DNA of 45,450 nucleotides, taken from the NCBI GenBank assembly GCA_903913315.1, contig CAIWKX010000002.1, positions 1 to 45,450 of the forward strand. Reading direction: 5' to 3'. Below, one piece after another: positions 1 through 7,472 of the stretch (positions are counted from its first letter, which is position 1; each line of letters opens with the position of its first letter). Both the position numbers and the translations under genes were made by a program. This stretch comes from an uncultured Bacteroidota bacterium (GTDB lineage: Bacteria; Bacteroidota; Bacteroidia; Flavobacteriales; Flavobacteriaceae). The notes under the pieces were generated by a model that was not told where the DNA came from, made no database searches, and worked only from the letters and a program-made list of their open reading frames with translations.

Positions 1-435
1 ACAGTCCCACATTTCAGTGGCTTTAAGCCCACCGTTAACATCACTTTCTAATAAACTTCCAGGATAATAACTATTGTCTATTCTTGTGCTAGGAACAAAG
101 CTAGCAAAAAAATACAGATAACCATCATTTGATGCTTGCAAGGAAGGATTGCCAGCTATTAATTGTTGTCCATAAGTCTTTAACGGCAAAGCAAAAGTAG
201 TAATAGCCGTTTGCGCCGCACTAGAAAGCGTCGACTGACCAGTAACAATATTCTTTTTAAATTGATCAATCGTCACTCCTGCAGGACACTCGCCTTGAAG
301 TATAGTATTGATGTTATTCGTATAATCATTCATCATAATTCTATAATCACCATCCGTCATCAAAGGAGTGGTTTGGGCTACCATGATGTTGGCAAGTAAT
401 AAGGTGGCAAGTATGCCGTATAATAGTTTTTTCAT
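1..435 (-). CDS. Secreted protein of unknown function, N-terminal part (3' end outside window)
   Basis: Reading leftward from the ATG at 435, the frame stays open for all 145 codons to the window edge. The protein begins MKKLLYGILATLLLANIMVAQ, a signal peptide ending in the common Bacteroidota VAQ cleavage context. The first 145 residues match the start of the 674-residue gene at 1277-3301 closely, including shared stretches such as GDYRIMMNDYTNN, VTIDQF and FFASFVPSTRIDNSYYPG. It is therefore a paralogue, most likely a tandem copy. Its C-terminal half cannot be seen, so it is unknown whether it carries the same JAMM-like domain. A fragment of a T9SS tail lies just upstream (532-600), where its T9SS neighbour would be expected. 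Function unknown; the reading frame itself is secure. Confidence 0.85.
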   Translation of the reverse strand, partial: MKKLLYGILATLLLANIMVAQTTPLMTDGDYRIMMNDYTNNINTILQGECPAGVTIDQFKKNIVTGQSTLSSAAQTAITTFALPLKTYGQQLIAGNPSLQASNDGYLYFFASFVPSTRIDNSYYPGSLLESDVNGGLKATEMWDC

Positions 436-458
436 AATTTATATTTTAAAGTTTTTTT

Positions 459-521
459 GTCATTCCGACACAGGAGGAATCTTATAATCTAAATTAAATG
501 ATGGGATTCCTACGGAATGAC
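459..521. repeat. Imperfect inverted repeat, REP-like
   Basis: The left arm (459-482) starts gtcattccg and ends aggaatct. The right arm (503-521) is gggattcctacggaatgac. The arms pair over GTCATTCCG and AGGAATC with a small bulge, and a 20-base spacer lies between. It sits between the partial gene at 1-435 and the T9SS tail remnant. The shape suggests a dispersed palindromic element, but only one copy was noticed in this window. Confidence 0.55.
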
Positions 522-531
522 AAAGAATGGG

Positions 532-600
532 TTATTTTTTAATCAACTTCACGGTTGTATTATCGTTCTCTCCTGAAAGGTGTGCTATGTAGTAGCCTTT
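532..600 (-). pseudogene. Remnant of a T9SS type A sorting-domain gene (last 22 codons)
   Basis: On the minus strand, codons from 600 down to the TAA at 532-534 read KGYYIAHLSGENDNTTVKLI followed by KK and stop. This is nearly identical to the end of the 651-residue T9SS protein at 3380-5335, which has GYYIAHLSGDTDNTTVKLI in the same place. An in-frame TAA at 601-603 closes the frame just upstream, so no functional gene remains. It is the 3' scar of a second copy of that gene. It lies in the expected position, directly in front of the second copy of the 674-residue gene. Confidence 0.8.
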
Positions 601-605
601 TTAAA

Positions 606-640
606 ACAAAAACCACCGCTTCTAATTGAAACTGTGGTTG
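606..640 (-). terminator. Rho-independent-like terminator of the 670-1263 gene
   Basis: Read on the minus strand, AACCAC-a-GTTTC (about 639-628) pairs imperfectly with GAAGCGGTGGTT (622-611), followed by TTTGTTTT. It starts about 30 bases after the stop of the gene at 670-1263. Its T-run directly abuts the T9SS tail remnant, which may mark a recombination junction. Confidence 0.65.
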
Positions 641-669
641 ATTTTTATTTTCTATTAATTAAAACATTT

Positions 670-1263
670 CTACATTTTTGTTAAAACAACACTAGATGGG
701 ATTGTTATTGTATTAGGCTGACCTAGTCCTTCATCTGGGCTAACTTTCCATTGTGCAGTTAAAGGAGAACTTCCTGCATTTATTGTCATATTAAGGAATG
801 CTTCAACTCCCATGTAATAATTTGGGTCATAAGGACCAGCAACATCCGAAATCATTCCTGTTAATTCGTTATTGTACGCAGCATCTGCTACAATTACCGT
901 TATTCTTTGTTGTGCTGCTCCAGGTACATTATTTATTGATGTATAGATTGTTTGTTCACTTGACAAACCATAATCTTGAACCATTCTATAAGTTCCAAAT
1001 ATAACATCTTCATAATATGTAACTCCATAACTATTTGTAGATGGTGATTTTGGAACCTTCCATAAAGTAACAATAAAGGTCTTATTTCCATTTACATATT
1101 TCCAATCCCCTAGGAATGGAGTAAAATAATTATTAGTGTCTTTGTAATATACTTCATAATCATAAGTAACATGATTGAATATACTACTTAAAGGTTTTAT
1201 TGTTTGTGAACTAGAATAGTTCCAAAATAATATAATTGCTAAAATTGATATGGTGTTTTTCAT
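670..1263 (-). CDS. Small secreted protein, DUF6705-like
   Basis: A 197-residue protein with a signal peptide (MKNTISILAIILFWNYSSSQ). The body has the pattern of short Flavobacteriaceae secreted proteins I recall as DUF6705: YYKDTNNYFTPFLGDWKYVNG near residues 40-60, then a TFIVTLWK strand, followed by alternating hydrophobic strands suggesting a lipocalin-like beta fold. The family match is from memory of the pattern and is tentative. No catalytic motif is visible. The gene starts 13 bases after the stop of the 674-residue gene, so the two are probably co-transcribed, and it has its own terminator at 606-640. Position after a larger secreted protein would fit an accessory or protective partner, but this is inference. 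Confidence 0.75.
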   Translation of the reverse strand: MKNTISILAIILFWNYSSSQTIKPLSSIFNHVTYDYEVYYKDTNNYFTPFLGDWKYVNGNKTFIVTLWKVPKSPSTNSYGVTYYEDVIFGTYRMVQDYGLSSEQTIYTSINNVPGAAQQRITVIVADAAYNNELTGMISDVAGPYDPNYYMGVEAFLNMTINAGSSPLTAQWKVSPDEGLGQPNTITIPSSVVLTKM

Positions 1264-1276
1264 TTTATTTTATTTT

Positions 1277-3301
1277 TTAATTTGTACAAGGTGTTGGTGG
1301 ATTTAGAGTCCCATTATTATTTAAATTTACTTTTGAAAAATTTGTAAAAGTGTTATCAACTTCAAAAAGAGATGTATTTGACCCTATATCTTTCATCAAA
1401 TTTAAAAATATTTTTTTATCATCAACTGGGTTACTAGTTTTAGTTATTTTGTTAGGTTTTGGGTCATTATTATAATATGACTTTTCCTTATTATATAATA
1501 CTGTGGCTTTATTCCAATCAGTATTATTATCACTAGAAGGTTGAGTATTATCTGCTCTAATGTCAAAATAATCAGTAAATTGTTGAGGAGAATCTATTGT
1601 CATTGCATAACGAGTACCATCGGCAGTGATAACAAAAAAAACGAAGTTGTCGGTATCAATTTTGTTATTTCTTATCAATCTCGCTATAGCTAATAAATCT
1701 CCCCAAGAAAATATTGAAAATGTACCATTCCCATCAGAACCTGAAGCATCATGAGTATGCGCAATAATTACATAAGGATAAGGGGGATTTTGATTAATTG
1801 GCACTGAACCACCCACTGTATTTGGAGCAGGGATTGTTTGTACAGGGTCTGTAGTCGCTGCTGTGGTTGCTGTAGCAGTATTATCAATAAAAATACCATT
1901 CTCGTGATTTTGAGAAGTTGTAGCAGACAAATTAATTAATGCTTGTTTTAATTGCAGGTAATTAGTCATTTGTTTGTGAATTTTTTTGCATGGGTCTTTC
2001 ACAACTGGAGGCGTCACAGGAGCAGGTGATGTACCACCACCACCACCATGCATGCCACTATCATTTGGAATAGTTGAAAAGCCACCATTACTGCTACTAG
2101 TTCCATTACTATATGTAGAATCAGAGCTTCCTCCTTCATGTAAGCATTGTGAATCTAAAGAAACTATTGTTAATTGACCACATATAGAATCACCTGCTGG
2201 ATATCCCATTGCAGGGTTTCCATCAGTATGATGATTACCACTACATGCTCCTTCATTAAAAGTTGGATCTCCACCATCTGAAGGATAAAAAAAAGCTCCA
2301 TCAAGAACTTGAGTGCTAAAACAATCACCAGTGAAGGAAATCTTATTTGTAGTAGTACCTAAATCTTCAATTCCAACATTTTGAAATGAAGTAGTACCAT
2401 CATTTACATCAGGATACTCAAGATAGTAGGGGTTAAAGTCAATATTGTTTATAGTACTAAAAACAATATTCTTCAGACTAGTGCTATCAGGATTTAAGAT
2501 TCCAAACGTATATGAATTTTCGTTACCTTTTCCAATATAAGTATAATCGCTAATATCAATACTGAACCCATAGCTGTTAATAGGTATAATAGTTGAAATT
2601 GAATCTAACTTTGTTCCCGCTAAACTTTCAATCTTTTGCATCAGAACTGTATTTTTAACTAAATCACTATATTTCAAATGTTGAACAATAAATATTTTGT
2701 TTGCACTTACACACCCACTAAACCCACTCAACATAATCTCAACCCCAACAACTTCTGTACTTTTAGTAAGTTTAGTAACACAATAACTCGCCAATTTATT
2801 TAAGTCCTTTTTATCTTGAACTACCGTTTGTATAGCACAGTTTTCAACAGTAAAGTTTTGCATGGCACAATTCCAAATATCAATAGCATTTACACCATCA
2901 GCAGCATCACTTTCAAGCAACCTACCAGGATAATAACTATTATCTATCCTAGTGCTAGGAACAAAGCTAGCAAAAAAACAGAGATAACTGTCATTTGGTA
3001 CTCTCAAAGAGGGATTAACGGTTACAAACTGTTTCCCATATTCTCTTAAAGGTGATGCATAAGTAGTAATAGCTTCTTGAGCTTCACCCGAAAGTTTCAA
3101 TTCACCAGTAACAATTTTATTTTTAAATTGATCGATAGTCACACCATCAGGACATTCTTTTTTAAGGATGTTATTGATGTTATTCGTATAATCATTCATC
3201 ATAATTCTATAATCACCATCGCTCATTAAAGTAGTTGTTTGTGCTACCGAGATGTTGGTGAGTAATAGGGTGGCAAGTATGCCGTATAATAGTTTTTTCA
3301 T
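1277..3301 (-). CDS. Secreted protein with C-terminal JAMM-like motif, function unknown
   Basis: A 674-residue protein. A signal peptide (MKKLLYGILATLLLTNISVAQ) is followed by a region of about 370 residues of unknown fold with several cysteines. A low-complexity Ser/Gly linker follows (about 390-425, including GGGGG), then PVTPPVVKDPCKK (about 430) and a C-terminal domain. That domain holds His515-Thr-His517 and Ser532-Trp-Gly-Asp535, an H-x-H-x14-S-x2-D layout like JAMM/MPN metallopeptidases. Glu467 (HENGIFI) is a candidate for the upstream JAMM glutamate. The spacing is longer than in classical JAMM proteins, so activity is a guess. No T9SS tail is visible. The gene lies 78 bases after the T9SS protein and 13 bases before the DUF6705-like gene, and a second copy starts at 435. 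Confidence 0.8.
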   Translation of the reverse strand: MKKLLYGILATLLLTNISVAQTTTLMSDGDYRIMMNDYTNNINNILKKECPDGVTIDQFKNKIVTGELKLSGEAQEAITTYASPLREYGKQFVTVNPSLRVPNDSYLCFFASFVPSTRIDNSYYPGRLLESDAADGVNAIDIWNCAMQNFTVENCAIQTVVQDKKDLNKLASYCVTKLTKSTEVVGVEIMLSGFSGCVSANKIFIVQHLKYSDLVKNTVLMQKIESLAGTKLDSISTIIPINSYGFSIDISDYTYIGKGNENSYTFGILNPDSTSLKNIVFSTINNIDFNPYYLEYPDVNDGTTSFQNVGIEDLGTTTNKISFTGDCFSTQVLDGAFFYPSDGGDPTFNEGACSGNHHTDGNPAMGYPAGDSICGQLTIVSLDSQCLHEGGSSDSTYSNGTSSSNGGFSTIPNDSGMHGGGGGTSPAPVTPPVVKDPCKKIHKQMTNYLQLKQALINLSATTSQNHENGIFIDNTATATTAATTDPVQTIPAPNTVGGSVPINQNPPYPYVIIAHTHDASGSDGNGTFSIFSWGDLLAIARLIRNNKIDTDNFVFFVITADGTRYAMTIDSPQQFTDYFDIRADNTQPSSDNNTDWNKATVLYNKEKSYYNNDPKPNKITKTSNPVDDKKIFLNLMKDIGSNTSLFEVDNTFTNFSKVNLNNNGTLNPPTPCTN

Positions 3302-3379
3302 GTTTTATTATTTTAAGTTTTTAAAGCAGATAGCTCATAGATAAAAGGTCTATTATCTATCCGTCTATTATCTTTTTGT

Positions 3380-5335
3380 CTATTTCTTAATTAACTTCAC
3401 AGTTGTGTTATCAGTGTCACCTGAAAGATGGGCTATGTAATAACCTGTTGGAATATTAGATAAATCAATAGCATTCAACTGTTTTAGCATTAACTGGCTT
3501 TCTGCAATTGGTTCGCCTAATAAGCTATATACTTTAATAGCGTTATAATCGCCTTTTACGTGGGTTAAATCAATATTGAAAAGGCCATCACTTGGATTAG
3601 GATAAATAACAACCGCATCATTTAATATCTCATCAGTATTGGCATGTTTACCTGAATGGGATACAGTATCAAAAGATAATGTAGCTGTAGCGGTTGCAAA
3701 GTCGTTTGGACACAAATTAGAACTAATTCTATACGTTAAAATAAAAGTCCCACTCGAAGGGAAACAACTCCATGGCACTGCATACGTTCCATCCGAAGTG
3801 AAAAAATCAGCATAACTTTTACCCGTACAAGCATAAAATTCTTCATCCGCAGGTAAATAAGAATCAGTATCGGCTACTAACGAAACAAAAGAAGCAGTTA
3901 CATTTTTAGTAGTAGCAGGACTGTTATTATACAAATCATTATCCAGTACCGATGGAGTTACCAACAATTTATCCATATACGTAAACTTATTAAAGGTATC
4001 ATCGTTAGCTACTAAAGAGTTAGTACTAAATGAAACTATTGAAATGGTGGTTTCTGTAGCACATTGATCATCATCTGGAATAAAAGTATAATTATTTTCA
4101 GTCGTTCCTTTAGTAGACTTCCATGTTCCCGATATACCATTTAACGAAGTAGTAGGAAGTTTATTAATGTCAAAATCTTGCTCAAACAACTTGGTGTCAA
4201 AAGCAGGTACTGTTGGAATAAAACATTTATTAAAAGGGACTAACTGCGCCATTGCAGAGGTAACAGTTTGCTCATTTAAAGTTAATTCTGCCGATTGTAG
4301 ATAATTGGTTTGTGCGTTTTTCTGTTCTACTTTATTCACACTACTGGATATGTACAATTTTTCATCTTGTCCAATTTGAAGTGATTTATAGTTGGGGTTA
4401 GATTCAATTAATAATTCATTTCTATATAAGTCTCCATTTTCATGAAGAACAAATAGGTCATTTTTTTGTTTTGAGGCAAACTCAACACTTATGGTTCTAG
4501 AATAAGCACTTCCAACAGTTAATGAATCTCTTGTTAATTCTCCTTTATCAGCATCAAAAGTTCCAGAATGAAATGCTCCTTCATTAGCCAAAGCAAATCG
4601 CTCGATGTTGTCTCCACTTCGTGAAATTTTTAAATTAGTGCCTGCTTCTGCATTAGGAGTTTCAATACTATGTTTTGGATCTTGAGCAATGCCATTTCGG
4701 GTTACTAAATAAGAATATAATCCATTATATTTATCGTTTTTAACATGGGCTACAATCCAGTAATCAATGCCATTGGCATGGGTGGTTGCTGTTATAGCAT
4801 TAGAATAATTTCCTGTGATTGCAATTTCAATAGCATCGTCAGTTTTTAGTGAAGTATTTATGTTTTTGAGTGCCATAGCTTCAAGATCAACTTCCGAATA
4901 AAACAACCCATTAGATGATGTTGTTACTATATAATAACACATTGGGTGAAGCGGTCTTGGTACTATGATTACATTTTGAAAATAAGACCCATTGGAGAAG
5001 TCTGCACCATTTAGTTTTCCTTTTAAAAGTAAATGACCACTTTGTGTATTTTGCCACACATTAACTCCATCGGTAGTAAATAATTCATGCCCAGTAAAAT
5101 CACTCACTGTAGCATGATGCCTACCTAAAATATAATCGTATGGATTGCCAAAGGATTCGGCTGTATAAATAGTAGGAGAATCCCAAGGAGTGTTTTTGGC
5201 TTGACTAAAATCAAGTACTGGATTTAATCCGCTACTTCCATTATTAAAATAAGAAATCGAATTCCGCAAATCTTGCGCCCAAATACTCATCATCGCAGGG
5301 AGTAGCAAACTGCATAAAAGAATAGTTTTTTTCAT
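3380..5335 (-). CDS. T9SS-secreted protein with type A sorting domain
   Basis: A 651-residue protein. The signal peptide is MKKTILLCSLLLPAMMSIWAQ. The N-terminal 350 residues contain repeated beta strands with tryptophan and aromatic blades (for example DYWIVAHVKNDKYNGLYSYL) that look like a beta-propeller. The middle has IgG-like or gliding-type segments. The last 75 residues form a type A T9SS sorting domain: VVIYPNPSDGLFNIDL, then VYSLLGEPI, then GYYIAHLSG...VKLIKK at the end. It is therefore expected to be exported through the type IX system and either released or attached to the cell surface. No enzyme motif is seen. It is first in a minus-strand run with the genes at 1277 and 670, and a 3' remnant of a second copy lies at 532-600. 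Confidence 0.85.
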   Translation of the reverse strand: MKKTILLCSLLLPAMMSIWAQDLRNSISYFNNGSSGLNPVLDFSQAKNTPWDSPTIYTAESFGNPYDYILGRHHATVSDFTGHELFTTDGVNVWQNTQSGHLLLKGKLNGADFSNGSYFQNVIIVPRPLHPMCYYIVTTSSNGLFYSEVDLEAMALKNINTSLKTDDAIEIAITGNYSNAITATTHANGIDYWIVAHVKNDKYNGLYSYLVTRNGIAQDPKHSIETPNAEAGTNLKISRSGDNIERFALANEGAFHSGTFDADKGELTRDSLTVGSAYSRTISVEFASKQKNDLFVLHENGDLYRNELLIESNPNYKSLQIGQDEKLYISSSVNKVEQKNAQTNYLQSAELTLNEQTVTSAMAQLVPFNKCFIPTVPAFDTKLFEQDFDINKLPTTSLNGISGTWKSTKGTTENNYTFIPDDDQCATETTISIVSFSTNSLVANDDTFNKFTYMDKLLVTPSVLDNDLYNNSPATTKNVTASFVSLVADTDSYLPADEEFYACTGKSYADFFTSDGTYAVPWSCFPSSGTFILTYRISSNLCPNDFATATATLSFDTVSHSGKHANTDEILNDAVVIYPNPSDGLFNIDLTHVKGDYNAIKVYSLLGEPIAESQLMLKQLNAIDLSNIPTGYYIAHLSGDTDNTTVKLIKK

Positions 5336-5592
5336 AAGGTATAGTTTTTAGGTTAATAATGGGTATGCATTGTTGTATAACAGAATGAGGTAATATTCTA
5401 TTTGTGATTTGGTAAAATTAACTTGAGTTTTTAAATCTATTTTACGGTTTTTTCGACTATTTTTTACGGTGTTTGATTTTATTTAGTAGAGGATTTGATT
5501 CAACTCAATAGGTCTTAACCTTTCAAACAGTCGATTGTTTTCAAATTAATAATGAAATCAAATTAAAACAAAATACAGAACAACCCATTAGC

Positions 5593-5703
5593 GAACTTAT
5601 AAACTTTAACAAATGAGGGTGTTTAAAGATAAATAATGTTAAAATTTCAAAGAAATAAAATCGCTAAAATCTAAATACTACTTTAGAAAAAGTTTATAAG
5701 TTC
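5593..5703. repeat. 15-bp perfect inverted repeat pair bounding 111 bp
   Basis: The left end gaacttataaacttt (5593-5607) is the exact reverse complement of the right end aaagtttataagttc (5689-5703). The 81-bp interior is AT-rich and non-coding. No target-site duplication is visible. It could be a decayed miniature element or a large hairpin. Confidence 0.6.
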
Positions 5704-5884
5704 CAAGATAAGTACCTATGATTACAAGAAAAATGCACACGATAACTTTAGTGGTAATACGATTTATTAATTTTCAGAATGCACTTTTAAAACCAATTGA
5801 AAAAGTAGTAACGACTTCTTTTTGTAAATCTTAAATAAAACTTAAATAAAACTTAAAAATAAATTAAGTATAAATTTTAATTTT

Positions 5885-5892
5885 TAGTTTTG
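5885..5892 (+). promoter_or_regulatory. Candidate -7 box for the gene at 5945
   Basis: TAGTTTTG matches the Bacteroidota -7 consensus TAnnTTTG and lies 52 bases before the ATG. I see no clear TTTG at the expected 19-21 bp upstream, so only half of the promoter is supported. Confidence 0.45.
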
Positions 5893-5944
5893 TCAAAAAT
5901 AAATCAGTATTAAATTTAAATCATTAACCCTAAATCTTAACAGT

Positions 5945-6676
5945 ATGGCATCAACTTCCGAAGTAGGTCACACCAAAAACGTAGACAATTTTGAAACATT
6001 AATTTCTTATTGTACTGGATACGAAGCTCTCTACAATCCATCAAACACAAACATCACAATCCCCAATCTAACAACACTTTTTGACGAAAGCAAAGCATCT
6101 GTAAAATTGGTAAAAACTACCGAATCTCCTTTTAACAATATAGAAGGACAACGAAAATTAGTATTCAAACCCTTAAGACCACTTGCTACAAAAGTTCTTG
6201 GAGCATTGCGCGCTTCAGGAGCGCCTGCAACGGTCATTGCCGATGCCGAAACAATAAACCGAAAAATACAAGGAAAAAGAGCAGACAATACAATAGTAGT
6301 ACCACAACCAGGAGAAACTCCAAAAAACAAAATATCAGTCTCTCAACAAAGTTTCGATATGCTTATAGACCATTTCGAAAAATTAATTGAGCTTATAGCA
6401 ATAGAATTAAGGTACAATCCAAACGAAGAACCTCTAAAAGTGGCAAACTTAATTGACTACAAGAAACAACTAGAAATTATAAACACAAAAGTCAAAAACG
6501 CTTACACTCCCTATAGAAACGCTATGATAGCTAGAGACAAAATGCTATACAATCCAGAAACGGGTTTAGTAGCAATCTCCCAATTAGTAAAAAACTATGT
6601 AAAATCAGTATTCAATGCGTCAAGCCCAGAATACAAACTAATCAACAAACTACATTTCAAAACAATCCTTAAGTAA
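5945..6676 (+). CDS. Conserved-looking hypothetical protein, likely helical and cytoplasmic
   Basis: A 243-residue protein with no signal peptide and no membrane segment. It is rich in Lys, Asn and charged residues and reads as mostly alpha-helical: the segments around 125-160 (QQSFDMLIDHFEKLIELIAI) and 165-205 are amphipathic. I do not recognise the family and see no catalytic signature. The start ATG follows an AT-rich leader with a TAnnTTTG box at 5885. A strong terminator follows 8 bases after the stop, so it is monocistronic. Downstream lies the 21-bp repeat array. A possible structural or DNA-associated role cannot be decided from the sequence. Confidence 0.8.
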   Translation: MASTSEVGHTKNVDNFETLISYCTGYEALYNPSNTNITIPNLTTLFDESKASVKLVKTTESPFNNIEGQRKLVFKPLRPLATKVLGALRASGAPATVIADAETINRKIQGKRADNTIVVPQPGETPKNKISVSQQSFDMLIDHFEKLIELIAIELRYNPNEEPLKVANLIDYKKQLEIINTKVKNAYTPYRNAMIARDKMLYNPETGLVAISQLVKNYVKSVFNASSPEYKLINKLHFKTILK

Positions 6677-6684
6677 TAATTTAT

Positions 6685-6704
6685 CCCTCCTCTGGAGGGT
6701 TTTT
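6685..6704 (+). terminator. Rho-independent terminator of the 5945-6676 gene
   Basis: A CCCTCC (6685-6690) - TCT - GGAGGG (6694-6699) hairpin is followed by TTTTT. It starts 8 bases after the stop codon. Confidence 0.85.
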
Positions 6705-6738
6705 CTTTAGTAAAATTTTCATCTCAAAAACCAAGAAG

Positions 6739-6927
6739 TTCACTACTGCATCGCGGAAGTTCTTTACTGCATCGCAGAAGTTCTCTACTGCATCGCGGAA
6801 GTTCTCTACTGCATCGCAGAAGTTCTCTTCTGCATCGCAGAAGTTTTTAATTGCATCGCGGAAGTTTTTAACTGCATCGCTGAAGTTCTCTAATGCATCG
6901 CAGAAGTTTTTAACTGCATCGCAGATT
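6739..6927. repeat. Tandem array of nine 21-bp units
   Basis: Nine head-to-tail units of exactly 21 bp run from 6739 to 6927. A typical unit is ttctctactgcatcgcagaag. The core TGCATCGC is present in all nine. The first seven bases vary between ttctcta and tttttaa types, and one base toggles among cgg, cag and ctg. Because 21 is a multiple of three, one plus frame would read as heptads like KFSTASQ and one minus frame as NFCDAVK. Neither has a start codon, and the minus frame has a stop right at the array edge. There are no unique spacers, so it is not a CRISPR. Confidence 0.9.
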
Positions 6928-6943
6928 CACCCGGAAGTAGTCA

Positions 6944-7166
6944 GGGAGTAGTCATTAGATTGTGTAAACCCTGTGACCCACCGCAACAAAAATCACCCCG
7001 AACCATTATACCTAACTAAACCCTTCACGTCCAGTCTCCCTCTCCTCTGGAAAGGGTCGGGGAGAGGAATTCAAAAATCGTTAATCTTCAATCGTTAATC
7101 AATAGACACAATCATTATCCGTCTACTCTCCCTCTTCTCCTCTTTGGAAATCTAATGACTACTCCC
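6944..7166. mobile_element. MITE-like element, 223 bp with perfect 17-bp inverted ends
   Basis: The left end gggagtagtcattagat (6944-6960) is the exact reverse complement of the right end atctaatgactactccc (7150-7166). The interior is non-coding and unusually GC-rich for this window. It contains a cctctcc/ggagagg hairpin (7039-7067). No transposase and no clear target duplication are seen. A non-autonomous miniature element is the simplest reading, but a large folded RNA or a chance rearrangement is possible. Confidence 0.5.
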
Positions 7167-7290
7167 CATTAAATATTTAATTTGAAGCATGATGCTTTAA
7201 TAGTTATCTTTGGGAATAGGTGCAAAATAAAACAGTAAGCATTTTTGGAGTTTACCTAATATTCTCTCAAGTTTCAAAAAAAAAAGCATT

Positions 7291-7395
7291 GGCGCAATCG
7301 AACAAAGGTCTGGCGCAACCAAACAAAGCTTAGTCTCCATCGAAAAAGACATTGGCTGAATCAAACAATCCAATGTCTCCATCGAAACATTAGCA
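7291..7395. repeat. Second, degenerate array of five 21-bp units
   Basis: Five 21-bp units can be laid out at 7291, 7312, 7333, 7354 and 7375. They are of two types: ggcgcaatcgaacaaaggtct-like and gtctccatcgaaaaagacatt-like. The second type shares CTnCATCGnAnAAG with the units at 6739-6927, suggesting a common origin. A 61-codon minus-strand frame crosses it, but has no support as a gene. Confidence 0.65.
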
Positions 7396-7419
7396 TTGTG
7401 CCTACTTATCTAAACAAAA

Positions 7420-7447
7420 AAAATCCCGAACATAAGCTCGGGATTTT
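7420..7447 (-). terminator. Terminator downstream of the PpiD-like gene
   Basis: The stem AAAATCCCGA/TCGGGATTTT (7420-7429 and 7438-7447) has an 8-base loop. On the minus strand it is followed by a T-run from the a-tract at 7415-7422. It lies about 25 bases after the stop of the gene at 7473-9575 and could act in both directions. Confidence 0.85.
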
Positions 7448-7472
7448 ATTTATATCTAAAAGAAAGAATCTA

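Larger units (their letters stand above)
5336..5944. other. 609-bp divergent intergenic region
   Basis: This very AT-rich region separates the minus-strand T9SS gene from the plus-strand gene at 5945. It holds two TTTTACGGT direct repeats (about 5440 and 5464), a pair of 15-bp inverted repeats (5593-5703), and 11-bp tandem units ttaaataaaac at 5831-5852 with a third degenerate unit. A TAnnTTTG box lies at 5885. No convincing ORF or structured RNA was recognised. Confidence 0.6.

Noticed and set aside
211..399. 62-codon plus-strand frame at the left edge
   Set aside because: It is antisense to the partial secreted gene, whose minus frame is supported by its paralogue.
6739..6927. CRISPR array
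   Set aside because: The units are contiguous 21-bp repeats without unique spacers, and no cas genes are nearby.
6739..6927. Heptad-repeat coding sequence in either strand
   Set aside because: Neither open frame has a start codon, and the minus frame is closed by a TGA at the array edge.
7197..7382. 61-codon minus-strand frame in the repeat zone
   Set aside because: It follows the degenerate 21-bp array and has no promoter, no family resemblance and no coding neighbours.
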